From assembly GCF_004916975.1 (NCBI RefSeq), contig NZ_STGQ01000001.1, forward strand, positions 332,983 to 396,982: a DNA stretch of 64,000 bases, written 5' to 3'. Position 1 is the first letter of the stretch, and each line of letters starts with the position of its first letter. Under the pieces are notes generated by a model, which saw only the letters and a program-made list of their open reading frames with translations, was not told where the DNA came from and made no database searches. The position numbers were made by a program, and so were the translations under genes. The DNA is from Paenibacillus dokdonensis (GTDB lineage Bacteria > Bacillota > Bacilli > Paenibacillales > Paenibacillaceae). Positions 50,382-60,194 of this stretch are shown here, in pieces.

Positions 50382-51044
50382 ATGAGATACTGGCTGCTGC
50401 GCCTGTTATTATATCGTCACACTCATCCTGTCTTCTCAGAGAAGGAACAGGAGGAATTCAACCACTTGTACGAAAAAGCTGTGCAGGATGGCGGGATCAT
50501 GTCTTATGACAGCTCTTATCCGAAATATCGTTTTCTTCAATACATAACACAGACAAAACCTGTGCTTTTTCACGGTTCCAATCATCCGGAAATTGAAGAA
50601 TTTGAGCCCCGCCGTCAGACCTTGTTCGATGGTACGTATACGAATGCCGTATTTTCATCTGCGGATGGGATTTGGCCCTTGTTTTATGCGGTGTTGAACC
50701 GCAGTAAACTGGCAGGCAATATCCGGAACGGATGTATTGTATCAGCTGGAAAAAAGGAACGGTTTTACTTTTTCTCGCTAAGCCGAGAGACAGAAGACAG
50801 CTTTCCGTGGGCGGATGGAATGATTTATATCCTGCCAAGAGACTCCTTTCGGAGGGCAGAGGAAGGCAAGCTTTACTTTGATGAATGGATCAGTGAACAA
50901 CCGGTTAAGCCGATGATGCGGCTGCAGGTGAGTCCGGAGGATTTTATTTTTCTTTCCCGCACAGCCTGGCACCGCAGCACAGAGCCGCTTTTCAAAACGT
51001 ATGCACTATACAAATGGAGAAGCAAGTTTATCAAGCGGAAGTGA
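50382..51044 (+). CDS. Uncharacterised protein with HGS/FSS motifs
   Basis: 220 residues. KPVLFHGSNHPEIEEFEPRR (about residues 64-83) and TYTNAVFSSADGIWPLFYAVLNR (about 89-111) with a late SPEDFIFLSRTAWHR give a pattern slightly reminiscent of ADP-ribosyltransferase-fold proteins: an HGS strand, then a FSS turn followed by a hydrophobic helix. This is a weak resemblance. No signal peptide. A strong bidirectional terminator follows. I cannot assign a family. Confidence 0.6.
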   Translation: MRYWLLRLLLYRHTHPVFSEKEQEEFNHLYEKAVQDGGIMSYDSSYPKYRFLQYITQTKPVLFHGSNHPEIEEFEPRRQTLFDGTYTNAVFSSADGIWPLFYAVLNRSKLAGNIRNGCIVSAGKKERFYFFSLSRETEDSFPWADGMIYILPRDSFRRAEEGKLYFDEWISEQPVKPMMRLQVSPEDFIFLSRTAWHRSTEPLFKTYALYKWRSKFIKRK

Positions 51045-51071
51045 AATCCTTGATGACCTGTCCATCCAATT

Positions 51072-51109
51072 AAAGCAGCTGTCATGATGAACATGGCGGC
51101 TGCTTTTTT
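51072..51109 (+). terminator. Bidirectional terminator
   Basis: AAAGCAGCTGTCAT pairs imperfectly with ATGGCGGCTGCTTTTTT. It lies between convergent genes. Confidence 0.8.
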
Positions 51110-51113
51110 AAGA

Positions 51114-52007
51114 TTAAAAATTTTCTGATTTTAATATGAACTGTGACTCCCCCTGACCGGTATCCATCCGGTTCATCTGTCTATATTCAGTAGGGCTTTT
51201 CCCATATTCAAAGGAAAACTGCTTGGAAAAGTGATGAATGGAGCTGTACCCGAGCAGCTCGGCAATGGCAGTAACCGTCTGTGTGGACTCAAGCAGCAAT
51301 AGTGCTGCTTTTTTTAGTCTCATTTTGGACTGATAGGCCATCGGAGACATGCCTGTCTCTTCCCGGAACAGCTTGTACAGCTGCGATTTTCGCAGCCCGG
51401 ATTGCTCGCACCAGTGCTCGACCTGGAATTCGGCGTCAGGATACAGCTCGATCTGCTGCATAAGCCTGGTTATCCGGTAATCGCGGACCTTTTGATTAAA
51501 TGGACTGCCGGCTGCGTGAAGCAGGATGGCCCGCAACAGACTGGAAGCAATCTCCTCGCCATAAACGATATATTCCATCTGGCATAGCTGATGCAGACAA
51601 ACCGCGGGTAATGAGGAAGCCCCCATGACAGTGCAGGAAGGTATATGTGCTAGCTCCGGACATTTCTCTACTCGTGTCATATATTTAGGATCCGGCTCAT
51701 CCGGGGCGAAGGCGAACCTGGGCTGATGAGGACGCGGAACAGACCATAGATCAAAATACACATTGTAAGCTTCGAGTGCTTGGCGCGGCAGTGGATGAAA
51801 GGAATGAACTTCTCCGGGGCGGATGAAGATCATCGCTCCTTTCTCTGCTTTATATTCGGTTCCTTCGATGCAGACGCTGCCCATTCCGGCGGTGAAGTAG
51901 TGGATCGCAAAGGCATAGCCGGTTCTTGTATGCTCATGTATACCTCCGTCGTATACCCAGCGGTGGGCAGAGCGCACAAACGGCGTAAGATCAAGCAAGC
52001 TGCTCAT
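51114..52007 (-). CDS. AraC-family transcriptional regulator
   Basis: 297 residues. An N-terminal cupin domain (YAFAIHYFTAGMGSVCIEGTEYKAEKGAMIFIRPGEVHSF) for sensing a sugar and a C-terminal pair of helix-turn-helix units (FQVEHWCEQSGLRKSQLYKLFREETGMSP and TVTAIAELLGYSSIHHFSKQFSFEYGKSPTEYRQM). Divergent from the GH151 gene 130 bases away, which it probably regulates. Confidence 0.9.
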   Translation of the reverse strand: MSSLLDLTPFVRSAHRWVYDGGIHEHTRTGYAFAIHYFTAGMGSVCIEGTEYKAEKGAMIFIRPGEVHSFHPLPRQALEAYNVYFDLWSVPRPHQPRFAFAPDEPDPKYMTRVEKCPELAHIPSCTVMGASSLPAVCLHQLCQMEYIVYGEEIASSLLRAILLHAAGSPFNQKVRDYRITRLMQQIELYPDAEFQVEHWCEQSGLRKSQLYKLFREETGMSPMAYQSKMRLKKAALLLLESTQTVTAIAELLGYSSIHHFSKQFSFEYGKSPTEYRQMNRMDTGQGESQFILKSENF

Positions 52008-52138
52008 AGATCGATCATCCTTTTAACATGTTGGTGGAATGGCGTATAAACAGCGGAATGCCGTTCAAATACACTTCAATACTTCCATGATACACTAAAG
52101 GGCAAATCCAGACATAGTGATCATAAGGAGTGAACAGC

Positions 52139-54121
52139 ATGCGATTCAGACAAATTCATCTAGATTTTCATACATCCGAGCATATCCCGGGTATCGGCAA
52201 GCAGTTTTCCAAGCAGCAGTTCCAAGAAATGCTGAAGCGGGGACATGTCGATTCCATAACGATTTTTGCCAAATGCCATCATGGCTGGGCCTATTTCCCT
52301 TCGGAAGTCAATGAACAGCATCCGAACCTGAGCTTTGATCTCCTCGGAGCCCAGATCGAAGCGGCTCATGAAATCGGAGTCAAAACTCCGGTATATTTGT
52401 CCGTAGGCTTTGAAGAAAAGATCGCCCGTATTCATCCGGAATGGCTGATGCGCGACGAGAAGGATCGCACCAATTGGGTGGACGGCTTCATGGTGCCAGG
52501 CTGGCATCAGTTCTGCCTTAACACGCCATACCTGGATCATATCATCCGCCAGACAGAGGAAGTCGTACGCAAATATGATGCAGACGGGATCTTCCTGGAC
52601 ATCGTCGGCGTACGTAAATGCTACTGTCCGACATGCCTTAATCAGCTGCTGGCTGAAGGCAAGGACCCACGGGATACGAAAAGCGTTGTCGAGCTGGGTG
52701 AAAGGGTCTATGCGAACTATGCCAACCGCATCCGTGATGCGATCCATGCGATTAAGCCAGGGCTTCCGGTTACGCAGAACTCGGGACACTTCCCGCATGG
52801 ACGCCGTGATTTAATCGACGTGAATACGCATCTGGAGCTGGAATCGCTCCCGACAGCAGGATGGGGATATGATCACTTCCCGCTGTCTGCGCGTTATGTG
52901 CAGCCTCTGGGCGTGGATTTCCTCGGTATGACCGGGAAATTCCACAAGTTCTGGGGAGAGTTCGGGGGATACAAGCATCCGAATGCCCTGCGTTATGAAA
53001 CAGCGCTTAGCCTGGCTCATGGTGCGCATTGCTCCATCGGTGATCACCTCCATCCGGAGGGACTCATGGATCCGGCAACCTATGATCTGATCGGAGCGGC
53101 ATACCGTGAGGTTGAAGCCAAGGAGCCTTGGTGTTCAAATACGCGGAATATAGCGGATATCGCGCTGCTGTCGGTCGAAAGCACAGGCTACGAGGATCAT
53201 GCCTCCGCCATGTTTACGAACCAGTTTGATGCAGGTGCGGTACGGCTGCTGCTGGAAGGTAAATTCCTGTTCAATGTGGTAGATATGGACTCCGACTTTC
53301 TTGCCTATAAAGTGATCATCATGCCAGACCATGTGCTTGTGAATGACAAGCTGAAGGCTAAACTGGAAGCATTTATTGCCCAAGGGGGTAAAGTTCTCGC
53401 TACTGGCAAATCAGGTATGGACCTGGAAGGGGAGCAGTTTGTGCTCGATCTGGGTGTGCGCCGCACGGGGGATAACCTTTATAAACCGGATTATTTCCGT
53501 CCGGAGTTCGATCTGCCAAGTATAGGACAGGCCAATTTCCTGATTCAAGCCCGCGGCCAGCGTATTGAGCTTACCGATGGAGGTAAGGTGATCGCCAAAC
53601 GGGTTGATCCTTACTTCAACCGGGATGCGTTCAAGTTCAGCGGACATCAGCATACTCCGTTCACCTTTGATGCCAAGGATGAAAGTCCTGGGGTTGTCGA
53701 GAGTGAAGCAGGTATATATATCGCCTGGAATATGTGCGAGGATTATGCAATTAATGGCAGCCTTCCCGTGAAGGAGCTCATTCATCAATCAATCCGCAGG
53801 CTGCTGCCTGATCCGACGCTCTCTACCACTCTGCCGGCTCAGGGCGTAGTTACACTTCAGCACCAGAAAGAAGAGAGCCGCCTCGTGAATCATTTGCTGT
53901 ATGCTTCCCCAGTGAAGCGTGGAACGAATGTAGAGATCATTGAAGATATCATACTGGTACATGATGTGAAGGTTGAATTGCATCTGCCGGGCAAGGAGAT
54001 AACAGGGGTATATCTGGCTCCGCAGAAAACGCCTTTGGCGTTTGAGCAAAGCGGAAATCATGTGAAATATACCGTTCCTGTGCTGGAAAGCCATCAGATG
54101 GTTGTACTTGACCTGAAGTAA
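52139..54121 (+). CDS. Putative alpha-L-fucosidase, GH151-like
   Basis: 660 residues from the ATG at 52139 (AAGGAG 8 bases before). The N-terminal ~380 residues are a barrel: LDFHTSEHIPGIGKQF at the start, SITIFAKCHHGWAYFPSEV, VYLSVGFEEKIARIHPEWLMRD, and KYDADGIFLDIVGVRKCYCPTCL (the acidic strand). A beta-galactosidase-trimerisation-like domain follows (DMDSDFLAYKVIIMPDHVLVNDKLKAKLEAFIAQGGKVLATG). This is the former GHL6 group, which includes family GH151 alpha-L-fucosidases, one of the best known from Paenibacillus. No signal peptide. The specific activity is inference. Confidence 0.75.
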   Translation: MRFRQIHLDFHTSEHIPGIGKQFSKQQFQEMLKRGHVDSITIFAKCHHGWAYFPSEVNEQHPNLSFDLLGAQIEAAHEIGVKTPVYLSVGFEEKIARIHPEWLMRDEKDRTNWVDGFMVPGWHQFCLNTPYLDHIIRQTEEVVRKYDADGIFLDIVGVRKCYCPTCLNQLLAEGKDPRDTKSVVELGERVYANYANRIRDAIHAIKPGLPVTQNSGHFPHGRRDLIDVNTHLELESLPTAGWGYDHFPLSARYVQPLGVDFLGMTGKFHKFWGEFGGYKHPNALRYETALSLAHGAHCSIGDHLHPEGLMDPATYDLIGAAYREVEAKEPWCSNTRNIADIALLSVESTGYEDHASAMFTNQFDAGAVRLLLEGKFLFNVVDMDSDFLAYKVIIMPDHVLVNDKLKAKLEAFIAQGGKVLATGKSGMDLEGEQFVLDLGVRRTGDNLYKPDYFRPEFDLPSIGQANFLIQARGQRIELTDGGKVIAKRVDPYFNRDAFKFSGHQHTPFTFDAKDESPGVVESEAGIYIAWNMCEDYAINGSLPVKELIHQSIRRLLPDPTLSTTLPAQGVVTLQHQKEESRLVNHLLYASPVKRGTNVEIIEDIILVHDVKVELHLPGKEITGVYLAPQKTPLAFEQSGNHVKYTVPVLESHQMVVLDLK

Positions 54122-54343
54122 GGGCGGGCAAAGCAGACGTAGAACTGAACATAAGACAGGCTGTTTTTGAGCGGACGGACAAGTTCGCCCGAAAGCAGTC
54201 TGTTTTGCATAGCAGAAAATATTGGAGTCCGCTGACAGAATTAGAAAATTGTAGATCTGTGTCGAAAAATATTCGATATACACGTAAACTATATTTGTAA
54301 CCGATTTCAAAGGATAGAAGCAATTAACGGAAAGGAGGTTGTC

Positions 54344-56140
54344 ATGCTGCGCAAACTGTCACATAAACTGCTTCCCGGTTCTTCCATTAGCACCAAAATA
54401 ACCTTTGCTTACATCTGGCTGTTCGCTTTGCTGATTGTTCTGCTGGCGGTCACTACGTATTTTATTTCATCCAACATCCTCATTAACAAATCAATCGTTA
54501 ACATGCAGCAAAATTTGCAACTGGCTTCCGAGAAGCTGGATATGGTTCTGAGCCAGGCAGAGACCTTTGCACAGATGGCTATTACCGATGAGTACGTGCA
54601 GGATATTATCACCAGCCCCAGATCAGAGTACCTGGCCCATTATAATGATCAGATTGCCATTCAGAACGCGCTTTTCGGAATGACGGAGAAGACCATGATT
54701 GATTCCGTTATCGTTTATGACCAGATTGGAGGGATCTATGGATCAGGGGTAGAGAAGAACATTACGGATACAAGTCGTCCCTATATGAGTAAATTCTCTT
54801 CATCCACGTCAACCTCGCAGTGGATGGATACGACGCTGGCTAACTATCAGCGGGAGGATGGACCGAGGAATGTGATCTCCCTGTATCAGAAGTTCTATTC
54901 TGCTAGAACAGGCCTGCCGATCGGGCTAATCCAGCTGTCGATCAATGAGAAGAGCATTAGCAAGCAGTACGGGAATATTTCCATCGGCAAGGGCGGAAGC
55001 ATTTTTATTATGAATCGAAAGGGAACAATCGTCTCGGATGACAACAAGGGCCGATTGTATACATCGGTGGAGAATGAGCCTTATTATAACTGGTCCTTGA
55101 ATCATCAAGCCGGTGATATTTTCAAGATAGACGGACAGAAGCAGATTGTGGTGTCCCGGTATTTTCCCAAGCTGGACTGGATTATTCTCGGAGTCGTTCC
55201 GGTGGAAGAGGTGACAAAAGACAATCAGATGTTGATCCGCCGATTTACTGCACTCTCTCTGCTGTTCATCGTCTTGGCTGCAGTGCTCACCTACGTTACC
55301 TCGAAATCGATTACCCGACCTCTGCTTGCCATGAAGAAAACGGTGAAGAAGATGAAGGAAGGCAACATGGACGTTGTATTTGATATCGAGTCAAGGGATG
55401 AGATCGGTGCACTTGGAGCCGAATTTAATAAAATGGCAAACCGGACCAAGCATCTGATGGAGCAGATTGTAGAGGATGAGAAGAAGCGCAAGGAGATCGA
55501 GCTGGCTGCGCTGCAGTCGCAGATCAATCCCCATTTTCTGTATAACACGCTTGAGAGCATCAGTGCATTGGCGGATCTCGGGCGCGGAAAAGATATCGTT
55601 AGCTTGGTCAAACAGCTGGCGGCATTTTACCGTGGCGTTCTCAGTAAGGGAAGCCCCATCATACGGGTGGAAGATGAACTGAACATTACCCGCAATTATA
55701 TGGATATTTTGAAGGTACGCTATGGAGACCGGATCAGCAGTCAATTTGAAGTGGAGCCCGGAGTGCTTCCTTACAGGTCCATTAAGCTGCTTCTGCAACC
55801 ACTCGTGGAGAACGCGGTATATCATGGCCTGCGCTATAAACGCGGAAAGGGAATCATTGGTGTTCGGGTATACAGCGAGAACAATCTATTGATATTGAAA
55901 GTTACGGATAATGGAATCGGTATGCAGCCGGACAAGCTGAATGCCATCCTGCGGGAACATTCAGCTCACGGAAGCGGCTTTGGAGTAAAAAGTACGGATG
56001 AGCGGATCAAACTGCATTTTGGAACTTCATACGGGCTGCGGATCAGCAGTGTATATGGAGAAGGAACAACCGTGACGGCGATGCTGCCGCTGCTAAGAAT
56101 GGAGGGGGAACCCGATGATACAGACCATGATCATAGATGA
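54344..56140 (+). CDS. Sensor histidine kinase, YesM-type
   Basis: 598 residues. Helix 1 (AYIWLFALLIVLLAVTTYFIS), an extracytoplasmic sensor region of ~250 residues, helix 2 (FTALSLLFIVLAAVLTYVTS, near residue 310), a HAMP domain (RPLLAMKKTVKKMKEGNMDVVF), then the His_kinase domain with the phospho-accepting histidine in QINPHFLYNTL (His397) and the ATPase domain (LQPLVENAVYHGL, VTDNGIGMQ, GVKSTDERIKLHFG). AAAGGAGG lies before the ATG. It overlaps the response regulator gene by 26 bases and controls the following ABC importer. Confidence 0.93.
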   Translation: MLRKLSHKLLPGSSISTKITFAYIWLFALLIVLLAVTTYFISSNILINKSIVNMQQNLQLASEKLDMVLSQAETFAQMAITDEYVQDIITSPRSEYLAHYNDQIAIQNALFGMTEKTMIDSVIVYDQIGGIYGSGVEKNITDTSRPYMSKFSSSTSTSQWMDTTLANYQREDGPRNVISLYQKFYSARTGLPIGLIQLSINEKSISKQYGNISIGKGGSIFIMNRKGTIVSDDNKGRLYTSVENEPYYNWSLNHQAGDIFKIDGQKQIVVSRYFPKLDWIILGVVPVEEVTKDNQMLIRRFTALSLLFIVLAAVLTYVTSKSITRPLLAMKKTVKKMKEGNMDVVFDIESRDEIGALGAEFNKMANRTKHLMEQIVEDEKKRKEIELAALQSQINPHFLYNTLESISALADLGRGKDIVSLVKQLAAFYRGVLSKGSPIIRVEDELNITRNYMDILKVRYGDRISSQFEVEPGVLPYRSIKLLLQPLVENAVYHGLRYKRGKGIIGVRVYSENNLLILKVTDNGIGMQPDKLNAILREHSAHGSGFGVKSTDERIKLHFGTSYGLRISSVYGEGTTVTAMLPLLRMEGEPDDTDHDHR

Positions 56141-57719
56141 CGAATATCTGATCCGGGAGAGGTTGAAGCGGTTTGTTGAATGGGAGCAGCTTGGCTTTGA
56201 GCTTGCAGGAGAGGCAGAGGATGGAGAAGAGGCTCTGGAGCTGTTGGAAGAAGCAGCTATCCCTATGCAGCTTGCGCTGGTAGATATCAATATGCCGATG
56301 ATTGATGGACTTGAATTTGCCAGAAGGGCAAAGGAGAATCATCCCGGCCTGCACATCATTTTTCTCACAGGCTACAGCGATTTTGACTATGTGAAGACCG
56401 CCTTGCGTCTGGGAGCTGCCAACTATATCCTGAAGCCGATTGATATGGATGAACTGGCAGAAACGCTTATAAAGGTACGTACGACAATCCGGGAAGAGGA
56501 GCTCAAACTCTCCCATTCCACTGCCTTAGCTGAAGAACTCATTGTGGCTTATGATAGCAGCAGAAGCAGCTTTATGATGCGTCTTCTGGATTCGTCCGCT
56601 TCCATGCAAGAGCTGGAACGGAAAGAAGGACTGAATCGGTATTGCCCTCAGATTTCCGAAGGGGCCCTGATTATTGCTGTGGCTAGTGTCGACCGGCCTA
56701 GTGAAGTGAATGGGGATCCCGATCGCTATCCAAGCAGTTATGCTGAACAGGTTCCTGAACAAGCCAAGGACGGGCTGGCCATACTGGCAGAGGTAATCAA
56801 GTCCCAACAGAAAACCGAGATCTGCTATGACGCAAGCGGGCGGCTCGTGGTGTTGGCTTCTCCTGAAATCCAGCTGGTGGAAGCTTGGCGCAAAGCTGTG
56901 GAGAGAATCCATCGTACCGCAGGCGTGCTGATGACCGTGGGGATCAGCAGCAATTGCAGCACAGCGGATGCAGACCGCGGTTATCAGGAGGCGGTGCTGG
57001 CCATGCGTCACAAGGCGGTGCTCGGCAGGGGAAGGATCATTAAGTATGATGAGCTCCCGACCGAGTGGAAACCATTTCAGCTGGGGGGAGTCCGCGAGCA
57101 GCTGCTCATTGATTTGCGGCTTGGTAATCCGGAGGATGCTGCCGGGCGCATCCGCGAGCTGTTTTCCCGCTTTACGGCCAACCCTACGCATATCGACCAG
57201 CTGTATTATATCGTGTATGAGCTTACTGCAATGCTGAACGTATATGCGGAAGAGCAGCAGATCGAAATGACGGAGGATGAAGCGGCTGCTCTCAATGCGG
57301 CAGCGGCTGTGGATCATCTGGAGATGCCGGATCGGATTGAAGTTTGGATTAATGCCAGGCTGATGAGTCTGTATGCCCGTTCGGAGTCACAGAAGAAATC
57401 CTCTTCGGCCAGGCTTGTCGAGACGGCGAAGGCATATATTGATGCGAACTACAGCAATGCTGAACTGGATCTGCCGGCAATCTCGCAGAACCTCCATATT
57501 AACGCGAATTATTTAAGCCGTATATTCAAAGCTGAAAGCGGCCTGTCTGTGACCGAATATGTGACTCTATGCCGGATGAACAGGGCAAAGGAACTGCTTA
57601 TATCGGGGTATCGGAATGTGGAATACATTGCAGCGCAGACTGGATATGCGGACCCTCACTATTTCAGCAAGTGCTTTAAAAAGCATTACCGCGTGCCTCC
57701 TTCTAAATTTTCGGTGTAA
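56115..57719 (+). CDS. Response regulator with AraC output domain, YesN-type
   Basis: 534 residues. N-terminal receiver domain: acidic pair IIDDEYL and the phosphorylated aspartate in LALVDINMPMIDG (Asp57), Lys in YILKPIDMDEL. A middle region of ~290 residues of unknown structure follows, then the C-terminal AraC DNA-binding domain (LDLPAISQNLHINANYLSRIFKAESGLS and VEYIAAQTGYADPHYFSKCFKKHYRVPPSKF). Its start lies inside the kinase gene. Partner of the YesM-type kinase and probable activator of the sugar import operon. Confidence 0.93.
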   Translation: MIQTMIIDDEYLIRERLKRFVEWEQLGFELAGEAEDGEEALELLEEAAIPMQLALVDINMPMIDGLEFARRAKENHPGLHIIFLTGYSDFDYVKTALRLGAANYILKPIDMDELAETLIKVRTTIREEELKLSHSTALAEELIVAYDSSRSSFMMRLLDSSASMQELERKEGLNRYCPQISEGALIIAVASVDRPSEVNGDPDRYPSSYAEQVPEQAKDGLAILAEVIKSQQKTEICYDASGRLVVLASPEIQLVEAWRKAVERIHRTAGVLMTVGISSNCSTADADRGYQEAVLAMRHKAVLGRGRIIKYDELPTEWKPFQLGGVREQLLIDLRLGNPEDAAGRIRELFSRFTANPTHIDQLYYIVYELTAMLNVYAEEQQIEMTEDEAAALNAAAAVDHLEMPDRIEVWINARLMSLYARSESQKKSSSARLVETAKAYIDANYSNAELDLPAISQNLHINANYLSRIFKAESGLSVTEYVTLCRMNRAKELLISGYRNVEYIAAQTGYADPHYFSKCFKKHYRVPPSKFSV

Positions 57720-57788
57720 GCCATTACGGAATGTTTCTGTGCTGAAAAGTCATAATATTCCCGGTCAGGTGGGGATATTACATTCGTT

Positions 57789-57803
57789 TTGAAACCGCTA
57801 CCA
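57789..57803 (+). promoter_or_regulatory. Catabolite-responsive element (cre)
   Basis: TTGAAACCGCTACCA fits WTGNAANCGNWNNCW at every position. It lies 60 bases before the start of the lipoprotein gene and 70 after the regulator, so CcpA probably represses the importer when better sugars are present. Confidence 0.7.
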
Positions 57804-57863
57804 ACTATAATTTCCAGTAAGAAAGCTAATCCAGAACACATCAAAGGAGGCAGCGGTAATCTT

Positions 57864-59183
57864 ATGAAGGTAATAAAAAAAACCCACTGGACACTATCAC
57901 TATTGCTTATATGTTCCTTAGTTCTATCAGCTTGCGGCAGTTCGGGCGGATCAGACAGCTCGTCTAACGGCGGGAAGGGGGGCAAAAAGACGCAGGTGCG
58001 GATTATGACGCGTCTTTCCGGTTCTGATCTGAAATCCAAAGCATTTAATGAACTTCTGGACAAGTTCAAGAAGGAGAATCCGGACATCGAGGTTGTGAAC
58101 GAATCGGTCAATGATGAAACCTCGTATAACAACAAATTTAAAACGGCCGTTGCGACAGGCAATGTTCCGAACATCTGGATGAATTATGGCGGTCAGTCCT
58201 TCAAGGTGTATGCCGAGAATATCGCGATGGACCTTCAGCCGGTTCTTGACGAGGACAAGGCATGGAGCGGTGCGTTTAAGCCCCTGTTCAGCGGATGGCA
58301 GTACAGCGATATTCAGGGAACCTTTGCGGTTCCCATGGAAGATAGCAGCGTAGCGATCTATTATAACAAGGATCTGTTCAAGAAGGCAGGCGTAGAGCCG
58401 CCAAAAACGATTGAAGAGATGACAGCACTTGTAGAGCCCTTCAAGAAAATTGGAGCCGTACCGATGCTGATGGGAGATAAGGAAAACTTCCGTGGTGGAC
58501 ATTTGATCAACAATCTGTCCTTCAAGCGGTTTGGCTTCCAGAAGATAGAAGACCTGATCAGCCGCAAGGCTAAATGGAATGATCCCGACATGCTTCAACT
58601 GTTCCAGCTCATGAAGGACTGGCAGTCTGCCGGAGTACTTGGGGACAATATCGTCACACTCGATTCCAATGGCACAACAGCGCAGTTCCTTGCAGGAAAG
58701 AGTGCGATGCTGTTTGAAGGAAACTGGGCGATCTCCCAGCTGTCATCCTCGGATATAGCTGATAAGATCGGCGTCATTCCATTCCCTTATTTTGCAGATC
58801 ATCCGGAGAATAAAGACGTCTGGTTCGGAACAGCCGGCGGATACTCGGTATCCAAGTCCATCTCGGGAGCCGAGAAGGACGCTACGATTAAACTTCTGAA
58901 ATACTTAACGAACGAGGATGCATTTAAGTATTTTGCACAAGCGACCAAAGGAGGCACGTATCCGGTGAATGTGGAGCTGGATTCCTCCCAGATCGATCCG
59001 GTGACGAAGGAGTATATGGAAGCTCAGAAGAGTGCCAAGACCTTCCTGTCTGAAATCGAAACTTACGATAATATACCTTCGCTTCAAGACAAGCTGCGCA
59101 GTGAAATTCAAGGGATGTTTGCAGGTTCAAGCCCGCAGCAGACCGCTGACAATGTACAGAAGGTCGTTGACTCGAATCACTGA
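57864..59183 (+). CDS. Extracellular solute-binding lipoprotein, CUT1 type
   Basis: 439 residues from the ATG at 57864 (AAAGGAGG 13 bases before, a long spacing; 57789 is less likely). Lipobox VLSAC, lipidated Cys24. The mature part is a standard family 1 sugar-binding protein: ELLDKFKKENPDIEVVNESV, FAVPMEDSSVAIYYNKDLFKKAGVEPPKTIEEM, FLAGKSAMLFEGNWAISQL and WFGTAGGYSVSKSISGAEKDATIKLLKYL. It is smaller than the LplA-type lipoproteins of the other two operons, so this importer has a different origin. Ligand unknown; fucosylated oligosaccharides are likely from the neighbours. Confidence 0.92.
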   Translation: MKVIKKTHWTLSLLLICSLVLSACGSSGGSDSSSNGGKGGKKTQVRIMTRLSGSDLKSKAFNELLDKFKKENPDIEVVNESVNDETSYNNKFKTAVATGNVPNIWMNYGGQSFKVYAENIAMDLQPVLDEDKAWSGAFKPLFSGWQYSDIQGTFAVPMEDSSVAIYYNKDLFKKAGVEPPKTIEEMTALVEPFKKIGAVPMLMGDKENFRGGHLINNLSFKRFGFQKIEDLISRKAKWNDPDMLQLFQLMKDWQSAGVLGDNIVTLDSNGTTAQFLAGKSAMLFEGNWAISQLSSSDIADKIGVIPFPYFADHPENKDVWFGTAGGYSVSKSISGAEKDATIKLLKYLTNEDAFKYFAQATKGGTYPVNVELDSSQIDPVTKEYMEAQKSAKTFLSEIETYDNIPSLQDKLRSEIQGMFAGSSPQQTADNVQKVVDSNH

Positions 59184-59294
59184 TCGTTTACTTACGATAA
59201 TGATGAACACAGCCGCCGGCAGCTCACAACCTTTATGGAGAGAGTCCCGGCGGCTCTATCATTCACAGCTTAAGAACGAAGCGGAGGGAATCGC

Positions 59295-60194
59295 GTGAAC
59301 AAACGAAAAGCATACGGGGCGATAGCGATTTTGCTTTTACCCGGACTTTTACTTTATACGATAGCCTTTATTTACCCGGCTATTCAAACGGTGTATCAAT
59401 CCTTTTTCGATTGGAACGGCATATTTAATGTTCCCTTGACTTTCGATGGAATCAACAACTACAAGGAGATGCTGGATAACCCGAACTTTTACAGATCGCT
59501 GAAAAATGTAGGGCTGTTCATTGCTGCATCGTTTGTCCTGATTCTGCCTATCGCGCTCTCGTTGGCGCTGGTTGTGACAAGCCGGATGAGGGGCAAGCGT
59601 TTTTTTAAAGTCGCTTTCTTCATTCCTTCCATTCTGCCACTCACGTCAGTAGGCCTGATGTGGCAGTTTCTGCTAAAAAGCGATGGCCTGGTCAATAAGC
59701 TGCTGGAAATGTTCGGCCTCAGCTCACTGACGCATGACTGGCTGGGCGAGCCTGCGCTTGCCATCTATACGGTGGTCGTCGTGAATGCCTGGATCTACTG
59801 CGGGCAGAACATGATTATTTTCGCAAGCGGGCTGGTTGCCATTCCGGATGAAATCTATGAGGCAGCTTCATTGGACGGAGCGAACAGCTTCCATAAGCTG
59901 AAGCATATTACACTTCCTTTAATGAAGGAGATCTTCAAGGTGTTCGCTGTTCTTGCCGTTACCCAGTCGATCCGTGTATTCGGACAGATCTACGTTATTA
60001 CAGGCGGGGGCCCGAACGGCGCGACGGATGTGCCGACGACGCTCCTGTACAATGAAGCCTTTAAGTTCAATAACTTTGGCGTCGGAAATAGTATCGGTAC
60101 CTTTATGATCGTAACCGCCCTTGTTGTAACGGTACTCATGAACTTCCTGACAAGCTCCAGAAGCCGTGCCAAGAAGAAGGGGGTGCAGGCATGA
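59295..60194 (+). CDS. Sugar ABC transporter permease (MalF-like)
   Basis: 299 residues. Six helices, first AIAILLLPGLLLYTIAFIYPAIQTVYQSFFDWNG, and the EAA loop IYEAASLDGANSFHKLKHITLP. The ending FLTSSRSRAKKKGVQA overlaps the next start by 4 bases (ATGA). CUT1 importer subunit; a GTG start (59292?) is not needed as the ATG at 59295 is preceded by GGAGG-like GCGGAGGGAATCGC. The ATPase is supplied from elsewhere. Confidence 0.92.
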   Translation: MNKRKAYGAIAILLLPGLLLYTIAFIYPAIQTVYQSFFDWNGIFNVPLTFDGINNYKEMLDNPNFYRSLKNVGLFIAASFVLILPIALSLALVVTSRMRGKRFFKVAFFIPSILPLTSVGLMWQFLLKSDGLVNKLLEMFGLSSLTHDWLGEPALAIYTVVVVNAWIYCGQNMIIFASGLVAIPDEIYEAASLDGANSFHKLKHITLPLMKEIFKVFAVLAVTQSIRVFGQIYVITGGGPNGATDVPTTLLYNEAFKFNNFGVGNSIGTFMIVTALVVTVLMNFLTSSRSRAKKKGVQA

